Source of the DNA: JADHUC01 sp964617665
GTDB lineage: Bacteria > Planctomycetota > Planctomycetia > Pirellulales > Pirellulaceae
Reading direction: 5' to 3'
DNA length: 8,517 bases
NCBI GenBank assembly: GCA_964617665.1
Contig: CAZUAH010000592.1
Coordinates: 1-8,517, forward strand
A program made the position numbers and the translations under genes. The notes beneath the pieces were generated by a model. It did no database searches, was not told the DNA's origin, and was given only the letters and a program-made list of their open reading frames with translations. Every line of letters begins with the position of its first letter. Positions within the stretch are counted from its first letter, which is position 1. Below are positions 1 through 5,315 of this stretch, in pieces.

Positions 1-34
1 TACCCCGCACGAACTACCCCGCCGCGACAGCGGC

Positions 35-151
35 TTACTTGAACCAAAGGATGAAGCCGAGCGGAAATGGCGGTCGGGCTTCAAGTAGAATCAACGTCTC
101 CGGCGCCATTTCCGCCGGCTTATCCTCGTCGTTTAGACCGACGAAGAGCAT
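35..151 (-). CDS. Possible small protein of 38 aa, unrecognised
   Basis: The minus strand carries an open frame of 38 codons starting at ATG (151) and ending with TAA (35-37). It reads plausibly as protein (starts MLFVGLNDEDKPAEM, ends PLGFILWFK) with mainly G/C third positions. The frame is open a little upstream (to a TGA near 178), but ATG 151 is the only usable start. Its ATG shares the palindromic CATG (149-152) with the plus-strand start at 150, which leaves no room for a promoter between the two; if both were real they would be an unusual back-to-back pair. Just past its stop lies a 5-bp GC stem with a 4-nt loop (21-34), not followed by a T-run. I do not recognise a family. It may be a chance ORF or the tail of a decayed gene. 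Confidence 0.25.
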   Translation of the reverse strand: MLFVGLNDEDKPAEMAPETLILLEARPPFPLGFILWFK

Positions 152-241
152 GACCGAGATCGAGACTTTCTGCCGTCAGGTACGCGCGCGTTCCGCCGAG
201 AATCGTCAGGCGATGCACGCAGTGCGGGCACTGCCCGGGCG
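150..241 (+). pseudogene. N-terminal 30 codons of the 242-700 gene, displaced by a frameshift
   Basis: From ATG 150 this frame gives MTEIETFCRQVRARSAENRQ, then AMHAVRALPG up to 239, and afterwards continues as unconvincing sequence to a stop at 332. The frame used by the downstream ORF is open back to a TAG at 134-136 but has no ATG, GTG or TTG before 242. Stepping back one base at the GGG codon 237-239 (reading GCG at 239-241) joins the two parts as ...LPG-A-MVSVLRQELDS..., a natural-looking continuous protein of about 183 aa. A purine-rich GAAGAG lies just before ATG 150 and could serve as a weak ribosome binding site. Loss of one G from the CCCGGG run would explain the break. The site is not a classic X-XXY-YYZ slippery heptamer, so programmed frameshifting is less likely than mutation or sequencing error. 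Confidence 0.5.
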
Positions 242-700
242 ATGGTTTCGGTACTCCGTCAAGAGCTTGACTCTCTGGTACGCGTTGTGTTCCTACTGGC
301 GCAGGGCGACCGAGAGTATCGCCACCGCTTGATCGAGGACTCGGTGTCTGGCCGTCGTTGGCGGCAGTTGGATTCAACGAAGGTCGTGACCGACCGGGAG
401 ATGGTTGACCTCACCGACAGGCTTCATGGGTGGACGAGATCCGTGTACGCGTTCGGTTGCGCCTTTATCCATCTCTCCAGCTTCCATGACCATCAGAGCC
501 GAGATCCTCTGGACCAGGTTTCCGAGGCCGAGCGGCATGCGGTTCTGGAGCACCTCCGGCACTACCATGGCGGCCCACATGGAGCGTCGCCCCGATTCTC
601 CGATATCGTGCCATACCTACCAATGGTCTTCACGAAGATCGCGGATAACTTGGAGTGCTACGTGAAGCAGGTTGAGCAGGACGGCGACCTTGAACCATGA
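242..700 (+). CDS. Hypothetical protein, main part of a frameshifted gene
   Basis: An open frame of 152 codons from ATG 242 to TGA 698-700. No function is recognised. It is soluble-looking and rich in charged residues and His, with no signal peptide or membrane segment. Notable stretches are RQELDSLVRVVFLL near the start, FGCAFIHLSSFHDH around residues 72-85, HLRHYHGGPHG around 105-115, and a C-terminal segment ending in ECYVKQVEQDGDLEP. The His-rich central part could bind metal, but no established motif is met. ATG 242 has no good ribosome binding site in front of it (the preceding bases are GCCCGGGC). With the frame change at 237-241, the natural start is more likely ATG 150. The gene ends 8 nt before the hairpin at 709-750. 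I am fairly sure that this frame is, or was, protein-coding, but unsure that it is expressed as it stands. Confidence 0.6.
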   Translation: MVSVLRQELDSLVRVVFLLAQGDREYRHRLIEDSVSGRRWRQLDSTKVVTDREMVDLTDRLHGWTRSVYAFGCAFIHLSSFHDHQSRDPLDQVSEAERHAVLEHLRHYHGGPHGASPRFSDIVPYLPMVFTKIADNLECYVKQVEQDGDLEP

Positions 701-708
701 ACGGTCTA

Positions 709-750
709 AATCGGGTAGCCGGGACGGGCAACCGTCCCGGCTACCCGATT
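709..750. repeat. Perfect 19-bp inverted repeat with 4-nt loop (hairpin)
   Basis: The left arm AATCGGGTAGCCGGGACGG (709-727) is exactly complementary to the right arm CCGTCCCGGCTACCCGATT (732-750), separated by GCAA (728-731). As plus-strand RNA this would be a very stable GC-rich stem capped by a GNRA-type tetraloop. It starts 8 nt after the stop at 700 and lies 123 nt before the hydrolase start. There is no T-run on either side, so it is not a canonical intrinsic terminator. It could still stop RNA polymerase poorly, protect the upstream mRNA 3' end, or be a dispersed REP-like palindrome. The structure is directly visible; the role is inferred. Confidence 0.85.
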
Positions 751-873
751 GAAGTGGATCACCCATCAGGTCCCTGGCTCCCGCCCGGTTTGCCCCTTGC
801 GTTTCCACTCGGTACGATGGAACGGCAGTTTCGGTTGGACGGTTTTCGGCTCACGTTTTCTGAGAGAGACATC

Positions 874-1707
874 ATGCGTAGTTTGACAATGCTGGCTGTG
901 TTGTTTTCGGTTATGTTTTGGCAGAGTGATGCTCTGGGCGCCGAAGAAGGTGTGCCGGGCAAACAGGTGGCAGCTAGCGTCGAGGTGCCGGCCAATATGA
1001 ATATCTGGAAGCGCCGGGACAAATCTAGGAAAGAGACGCCCGAGGAGAGAGCCAAGCGGCGACTGATGTGGCTCGAAGACAAGGTAGATCAGGATGCCAA
1101 GGAAGAACTGCATTACTGGCTCTACCTTCCCGTCAACTACGGTGAAAAGAAGAGGTGTCCCCTGGTTCTTTTCCTGCACGGGGCGGGCGAACGGGGAGAC
1201 GACCTTGAGAAGGTCAAGGTGCATGGCCCACCGAAGCTGGTCGAGCAGCGGTCGGACTGTCCGGCGATCGTGGTCTCGCCCCAGTGCCCGAATGAGCGAA
1301 TCTGGAGCCCCACACGTTTGAGCCTGCTATTGGACAAATGCATGGGAACATTGAAAGTTGACCCGGATCGAGTCTACGTCACAGGTCTTAGCATGGGCGG
1401 GTTTGGCACATGGGCTTTTTGCGCACAAGAACCGGAACGATTTGCTGCGGCGGTACCCATCTGTGGCGGCGGCGACGTCACCAAGGCCGCCCGACTCGTC
1501 GATCTGCCGATTCATGTTTTCCACGGCGCCAAGGATACAGTTGTCACTCTAGATCATAGTCAGAAGATGGTCGACGCCATTCGCGCGGCTGGCGGAACAA
1601 GAGTCGAATTGACGGTCTACCCCGAAGCGAAACACGACTCATGGACCGAGACCTATGCCAACGACGATGTGGCCAAGTGGCTGTTAGGTCGGAAGCGGGG
1701 CGAATAG
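874..1707 (+). CDS. Secreted alpha/beta-hydrolase, COG4099-like esterase/peptidase
   Basis: A 277-aa protein that should hydrolyse an ester (or peptide) bond outside the cytoplasm. Residues 1-23 form a signal peptide (MRSLTMLAVLFSVMFW core, then ALGA). A charged linker (about 45-75) precedes the hydrolase fold. The oxyanion region is LHGAGERGDD (101-110). The nucleophile elbow is GLSMGG with Ser173, followed by GTW. The acid is probably Asp221 in HGAKD, and the base His254 in EAKHDSW. All three catalytic residues are in the expected order and the length is normal for the family. ATG 874 was chosen because GAGAGAG lies just upstream and a signal peptide begins there; the frame is open back to 697 but that stretch crosses the hairpin. 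Sulfatase A follows 81 nt downstream on the same strand, which suggests co-transcription. Such proteins are often annotated as predicted peptidase, PHB-depolymerase-like or carbohydrate esterase; the substrate cannot be decided here. Confidence 0.88.
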   Translation: MRSLTMLAVLFSVMFWQSDALGAEEGVPGKQVAASVEVPANMNIWKRRDKSRKETPEERAKRRLMWLEDKVDQDAKEELHYWLYLPVNYGEKKRCPLVLFLHGAGERGDDLEKVKVHGPPKLVEQRSDCPAIVVSPQCPNERIWSPTRLSLLLDKCMGTLKVDPDRVYVTGLSMGGFGTWAFCAQEPERFAAAVPICGGGDVTKAARLVDLPIHVFHGAKDTVVTLDHSQKMVDAIRAAGGTRVELTVYPEAKHDSWTETYANDDVAKWLLGRKRGE

Positions 1708-1788
1708 GCCAATTCCGGTTCAAAAACATCGAAATCCAACTGGGCTGCGAAACGAGACTTCGGTTGGCACTGAAAAAGGGAATGACCT

Positions 1789-3240
1789 ATGTTCTCGCAC
1801 TGGCTACGTTGTTCGTGGGTGTATGTCGGCGTGTTTCTGTCATGTTCGACGGCTGTATCGCCGACGTCGTCACTGGCAAACTCGCCCAACCAATCGGTCG
1901 AAAAGGCCAAGACCGGTGCCGCAGCGAAGGACGGGCCTCCCAATATCCTGTTCATCATGACGGATCAACAACACGTCGGCATGATGAGTTGCGCGGGGAA
2001 TCCGCATTTGAAGACTCCGGCCATGGACCGCTTAGCGCGTGACGGTATCCGGTTCACGAATGCCTATGCGGCGAATCCCGTCTGCGTGCCCAGTCGGATC
2101 AGCATGGCCACAGGCGTGATGCCGGGACGTTTGGGCGTGTTCAGCAACGGCATGAAGGCCGACGTTCCGCGCGATGTCGATGCGCACTCGCTGGGCAAGC
2201 TGATCAAGAGTGCCGGCTACGATACCTTCTATGGTGGCAAGGTCCACATGTGCCCCGAACTTGTCCCGCTCAGAGCAGGCTATGACGAGTACTTCAAAGA
2301 TCAGCGCGACGGCTTGCCGGCGGCCTGTATCGAATTCATCGAGCGAAAGCGGGATGAGCCGTTTTTTGTCGTGGCGTCGTTCATCAATCCGCACGACATC
2401 TGCTTTGCGTACAGCGCCTATAAGGGCAGATCGCCAAAAGGAAAGCAGAGTGTCGAGCACCTATATCGCCAAGCCGCCGCTTTGCCGCTGGACGAACTGC
2501 CGCCGTTGCCAGACAACTATGCGATCCCAGCGGACGAGCCTCATGCCATCGAGAGCAATCTCAGCCCCAGGGCTGTAACGCCGGCGGGTACGATGCGGAA
2601 GGAGTACGATGAACGTCAGTGGCGGATTTATCGTTGGATCTACTGCCGTCTGACAGAACAAATCGACCGGCACATCGGACTGATCCTCGAGGCCGTGAAC
2701 CGCAGTGGATTGGAGGATAAGACGCTGATTGTCTTCACCAGCGATCACGGCAACATGGACGCGAGTCATCGGCTGGCGTCAAAGGGCCTGTTCTACGACG
2801 AATCGGCGGGCGTTCCATTGCTCATGAAATACAAGGGCACCATCCCGCCGGGCACGGTAGATGAACACCTAGTCTCCAACGGACTCGATATCCTTCCCAC
2901 CTTGTGCGACTACGCCGGCATCGCCGTTCCGACAACCTTGTTGGGCAAGAGTTTGCAGCCGGTCGCTGAAGGTAAACACCTTGACAAGTGGCGTCCCTAC
3001 GTAGTCTCCGAGAACCGCACAGGGCGTATGATCCGAAGCCAACGCTACAAATACTGCGTGTACACCGAGGGAGCAATTCGCGAGTCGCTTGTAGACATGC
3101 GGAACGATCCCGGGGAAATGAAAAACCTGGCCTTGTTGCCCGAATACAAGAATGCCCTGTTCCAGCATCGGGATTATCTCGACCAGTGGATCGAAAAATC
3201 GGGCGATACGTATTATGGCTTCCAGGCAAAGCGACCGTAG
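1789..3240 (+). CDS. Secreted sulfatase A (type I, Cys-type)
   Basis: A 483-aa formylglycine-dependent sulfatase that removes sulfate esters, probably from a sulfated glycan, in the periplasm or outside the cell. An N-terminal signal sequence (about 1-30, hydrophobic around 10-18) precedes the catalytic domain, which begins at NILFIMTDQQ with metal ligands Asp59 and Gln60. The sulfatase signature is CVPSR at 99-103 followed by ISMATG, so Cys99 is the residue converted to formylglycine. Other active-site positions are Lys151 and His153 (GGKVH), His202 (NPHD), Asp319 and His320 (TSDHGN), and Lys332 (SKGLF). Nothing essential is missing and the length is typical. A purine-rich AAAAAGGGA (1773-1781) supports ATG 1789. 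The gene overlaps the convergent propeller gene by 28 bp at its 3' end. It is clearly distinct from the second sulfatase. The sub-family and substrate (choline-, GlcNAc- or uronate-sulfate type) cannot be assigned by eye. No maturation enzyme (FGE or anSME) is in the window. Confidence 0.95.
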   Translation: MFSHWLRCSWVYVGVFLSCSTAVSPTSSLANSPNQSVEKAKTGAAAKDGPPNILFIMTDQQHVGMMSCAGNPHLKTPAMDRLARDGIRFTNAYAANPVCVPSRISMATGVMPGRLGVFSNGMKADVPRDVDAHSLGKLIKSAGYDTFYGGKVHMCPELVPLRAGYDEYFKDQRDGLPAACIEFIERKRDEPFFVVASFINPHDICFAYSAYKGRSPKGKQSVEHLYRQAAALPLDELPPLPDNYAIPADEPHAIESNLSPRAVTPAGTMRKEYDERQWRIYRWIYCRLTEQIDRHIGLILEAVNRSGLEDKTLIVFTSDHGNMDASHRLASKGLFYDESAGVPLLMKYKGTIPPGTVDEHLVSNGLDILPTLCDYAGIAVPTTLLGKSLQPVAEGKHLDKWRPYVVSENRTGRMIRSQRYKYCVYTEGAIRESLVDMRNDPGEMKNLALLPEYKNALFQHRDYLDQWIEKSGDTYYGFQAKRP

Positions 3241-4232
3241 CGCGTTCGGGCAGGCAGGATTGGCAGCTCTTTCCACTCAGATTTTCCCTCGATCATGATT
3301 TTGGGGCCGCCCTTTTGAGGATCTGGAAACGAACGAGTCACAAATCCATCGGGAGACCAGGTCGGATCGTCACCACGCCCTGCTTTGCGCTTGTTCTTCC
3401 CGTCACGTCCAACAACCCAGACGTTCCAGGTTTCGGAGATGAGTTTGTCACGTTTCGGATCGCGCCTTCCTGTGAACTTACTCATATGAATCATCTCCAC
3501 GCCTTCCCAGTGGGCAATCCACTTGCCATCTGGCGACCAGCAAGGGACTTTCTGTTCAATGGGGGCGTTGAGCGTTTCGTCGTGGTCGACGCTCACTGGT
3601 GAAATGGGCTTTGCCCCGCTGCCATCGAGTTTGCTTACCCAGATTCGAAAGTGGCCGCCTCTATTGGAAACAAATGCAACCAGTTTTCCATCCGGAGAAA
3701 CGACCGGCATCGAATTACTGAACTCGATTTGCTCAGGATCACTGAAGAGACGCCTTGATTGCATCGTCTCTGTATTCATGATTCGCAGTTGGCTCTCAGC
3801 GGATGGATTCCTACCCGGTGTGAAAACCATCCACACGATGTGCTTGGAGTCAGGCAACCAGGAAGGAATGATACTTCTTCCGGTCTCCGTGAGTGCTCTT
3901 GCATTCTTGCCGTCCGAGGAAATGAGCCAGAGATCCAAGCCTTTGTCACTCTTTCTCGCGTATACGATCTTCTCGCCATCGGGTGACCAGGCAGGCATCA
4001 TGCAGTCATTTCTGGAGTCCGTGATCTGGTGTTTGGAGGAACCGTCCTCCTTGACGCGATAAAGCTGCAGTCGGTTGTTCTCGTCAGCATGGCTAACAAT
4101 GAGCTCGCGCAGATCAGGCTCGGATGCGAGTTGGTCCGGCTTGTCCTGGGCGTACAGCGACGCTGCTCCGACCAGAGGAAATACGACAGATGCAATTGTG
4201 AACGTCCATACGGTTGTGCCGCGAAGCATCAT
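3213..4232 (-). CDS. Secreted TolB-like beta-propeller protein (PD40 repeats)
   Basis: A 339-aa protein with a signal peptide (about 1-29, hydrophobic TFTIASVVFPLVGAASLYA, likely cleavage after AQ) followed by a WD40-like propeller. PD40-type blades are marked by five motifs: PAWSPDGEKIVYA (80-92), PSWLPDSKHIVW (123-134), PVVSPDGKLVAFVSN (176-190), PCWSPDGKWIAHW (230-242) and PTWSPDGF (290-297). The second has Leu-Pro-Asp in place of Ser-Pro-Asp-Gly. Proteins of this kind act as binding or scaffold domains; no catalytic residues are apparent, and it lacks the separate N-terminal domain of true Tol-Pal TolB, so I do not call it tolB. It begins with ATG-ATG; AAAGGTG about 6 nt upstream is the ribosome binding site. 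The flavoprotein gene ends 4 nt before this start, so the two are probably co-transcribed. Its last 28 bp overlap the end of sulfatase A on the other strand. Ligand unknown. Confidence 0.88.
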   Translation of the reverse strand: MMLRGTTVWTFTIASVVFPLVGAASLYAQDKPDQLASEPDLRELIVSHADENNRLQLYRVKEDGSSKHQITDSRNDCMMPAWSPDGEKIVYARKSDKGLDLWLISSDGKNARALTETGRSIIPSWLPDSKHIVWMVFTPGRNPSAESQLRIMNTETMQSRRLFSDPEQIEFSNSMPVVSPDGKLVAFVSNRGGHFRIWVSKLDGSGAKPISPVSVDHDETLNAPIEQKVPCWSPDGKWIAHWEGVEMIHMSKFTGRRDPKRDKLISETWNVWVVGRDGKNKRKAGRGDDPTWSPDGFVTRSFPDPQKGGPKIMIEGKSEWKELPILPARTRYGRFAWKP

Positions 4233-4236
4233 CGTT

Positions 4237-4896
4237 TCACCTTTCTTGATCGTCAGTGTGTGTCACCATTGCCTTCAATTTCCCTGCGGCGGCATCGACC
4301 GCGGCTGCGACTTCGCAACAGTCCTCCCACCTGGCAAACATCTGCTTGGTGATTGTTACTTCCTTGGCCGCCTCGCCCAGCATCTTGTACATTCCGCCGA
4401 TCTCGCACTCCCGGTGCCGACCGCACTTGAAACAGGGTGGGACTTCGGACAGGAACCTCACCGTGTCGATCACGTCGACCTCGAACTTGCCCAGCATCCT
4501 GTGGAGCTCCTCGACTGCAAAGTCGAGTCTCAGCGCACCGCCGACCGCCAACACAAAGGGTTTGCCCGCAATCGGTATGTCCACATGACGATAGCCAAAA
4601 AACCGCTCGATGAAGGCCCATACCGTTGCGGCTGTCGTGTTGAAATAGACAGGCGTGCCAATCACGACGGCATCGGCCTCCTTGACCTTTTGATAGTAGG
4701 GCTGCGCATCATCCTCCAGCATACAGACCCGTGGTTTGGCACATAGTTGAACGCACCCTTTGCATCCGGAGTAGTTCAAGTCGGTTAGTTTGACGAATTC
4801 GGCCTCGTGCCCGCTCTTGTCCAGAATCGCCTTGACCATCCGGTCGATGTTTCCTTCCCGCCCCACGCTGCCGGCGCTGAATCCGATTACTTTCAC
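4237..4896 (-). CDS. Flavodoxin-fold NAD(P)H-dependent oxidoreductase, iron-sulfur-flavoprotein-like
   Basis: A 219-aa cytoplasmic flavoprotein from GTG 4896. The N-terminus KVIGFSAGSVGREGN (2-16) is the first beta strand and FMN-phosphate loop. A cysteine cluster follows at Cys45, Cys48, Cys52 and Cys58 (CX2CX3CX5C), then VVIGTPVYFNTTAA (77-90), the second FMN contact typical of NADPH-dependent FMN reductase families. A second cluster, PCFKCGRHREC, has Cys155, Cys158 and Cys164; Cys193-Cys194 lie near the C-terminus. Iron-sulfur flavoproteins use the first cluster to bind 4Fe-4S and pass electrons to FMN; here the spacing differs by one residue from the classic CX2CX2CX4-7C, so cluster binding is inferred only. 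The GTG start is chosen because AGGAGGG (4905-4911) lies 8 nt upstream and the flavodoxin fold begins exactly there. The same frame is open to ATG 5202, but that stretch does not resemble the family. Donor and acceptor are unknown. Confidence 0.87.
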   Translation of the reverse strand: MKVIGFSAGSVGREGNIDRMVKAILDKSGHEAEFVKLTDLNYSGCKGCVQLCAKPRVCMLEDDAQPYYQKVKEADAVVIGTPVYFNTTAATVWAFIERFFGYRHVDIPIAGKPFVLAVGGALRLDFAVEELHRMLGKFEVDVIDTVRFLSEVPPCFKCGRHRECEIGGMYKMLGEAAKEVTITKQMFARWEDCCEVAAAVDAAAGKLKAMVTHTDDQER

Positions 4897-4904
4897 GAAA
4901 CGGG

Positions 4905-4911
4905 CCCTCCT
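4905..4911 (-). promoter_or_regulatory. Strong Shine-Dalgarno that fixes the GTG start of the flavoprotein
   Basis: On the minus strand AGGAGGG reads from 4911 to 4905, 8 nt before GTG 4896. It is the best ribosome binding site in the window and supports GTG 4896 over the upstream ATG at 5202. Confidence 0.8.
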
Positions 4912-5016
4912 TTTCCAATCTGATTTCAATCCGTAGTCAGCCAAGACGCGCCGGACACAAACAAAGATTACCGTATCAAGGCACCTCCTATGCGACAAGC
5001 AGCTCGGTAGCAGGAT

Positions 5017-5181
5017 ATGCCGGTGTCGAGATATGATGGTGGCGTTCCAAAGCCAGGCGTTTGCCTGAAACATCGTTGCCGCGACCATAGGAACGGGACC
5101 GGCACGCACACCTATGCCGAGATCGTCTACAATGTCAAGGACAAAGCGCACAAGCGTTTCTTCGCCTGCTTCATCCGATAG
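5017..5181 (+). CDS. Small orphan ORF or gene remnant, 54 aa
   Basis: The plus strand has 54 codons from ATG 5017 to TAG 5179-5181. The second half (GTGTHTYAEIVYNVKDKAHK, then RFFACFIR) looks like the end of a folded domain and has mostly G/C third positions, while the first half is less convincing and the ribosome binding site is poor. I do not recognise the family. It could be the C-terminal stub of a decayed gene, a real small protein, or a chance ORF within the promoter region. The antisense frame here is also open (extension of the flavoprotein frame to 5202), which weakens the coding argument. Low confidence. Confidence 0.22.
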   Translation: MPVSRYDGGVPKPGVCLKHRCRDHRNGTGTHTYAEIVYNVKDKAHKRFFACFIR

Positions 5182-5235
5182 ACAGAAGAAACTGGGAGCC
5201 AAAGCAGCATTTATCTTGATATCCGGAAGCGAATG

Positions 5236-5267
5236 GCGTCATCTTCCAAGCCAAGTGCGTCATCTTC
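5236..5267. repeat. 11-bp direct repeat with 21-bp period upstream of sulfatase B
   Basis: GCGTCATCTTC occurs at 5236-5246 and again, identically, at 5257-5267. The starts are 21 bp apart, that is two turns of B-DNA, so a protein bound to both copies would sit on one face of the helix. The pair lies 49-80 bp before the sulfatase B start, a suitable place for an activator or repressor site. The repeat is directly visible; its role as an operator is inferred. Confidence 0.45.
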
Positions 5268-5315
5268 TGGCTGCCGCTCGCGGAATTTGTTCACTTACCC
5301 AACCGAGGATTCAAT

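Larger units (their letters stand above)
4897..5315. other. 419-nt divergent intergenic region
   Basis: This stretch separates the minus-strand flavoprotein operon (start 4896) from the plus-strand sulfatase B (start 5316), so it must hold the promoters for both directions. I cannot point to convincing -35/-10 boxes. It contains a possible small ORF (5017-5181) and an 11-bp direct repeat (5236-5267), both listed separately. A GAGG at 5304-5307, about 8 nt before ATG 5316, is the ribosome binding site of sulfatase B. Confidence 0.6.

Noticed and set aside
1..34. Direct repeat TACCCCGC (1-8 and 15-22) and a 5-bp stem GCCGC/GCGGC (21-34)
   Set aside because: Both are short and expected by chance in GC-rich DNA; the stem has no T-run. 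Mentioned only as context for the minus-strand ORF.
697..873. Upstream start (ATG 697) for the secreted hydrolase, adding 59 residues and overlapping the previous stop as ATGA
   Set aside because: The extension runs through the perfect hairpin, reads as non-protein-like Pro/Gly-rich sequence, and would bury the signal peptide that starts at ATG 874, which has its own ribosome binding site.
766..1224. Long antisense ORFs opposite the hydrolase, the sulfatases and the PQQ gene
   Set aside because: They mirror the codon structure of well-supported genes and show no motifs or ribosome binding sites of their own.
1736..1766. CCAAC...GTTGG inverted repeat between the hydrolase and sulfatase A, considered as a terminator
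   Set aside because: A 5-bp stem with a loop of about 21 nt and no T-run is not a credible terminator; read-through is more likely.
3213..4232. Calling the propeller protein TolB of the Tol-Pal system
   Set aside because: It has PD40 blades but no separate N-terminal TolB domain and no tol/pal neighbours.
4897..5202. 102-residue N-terminal extension of the flavoprotein from ATG 5202
   Set aside because: The FMN-binding fold begins at GTG 4896 with an ideal Shine-Dalgarno 8 nt upstream; the extension does not resemble the family and would consume the divergent promoter region.
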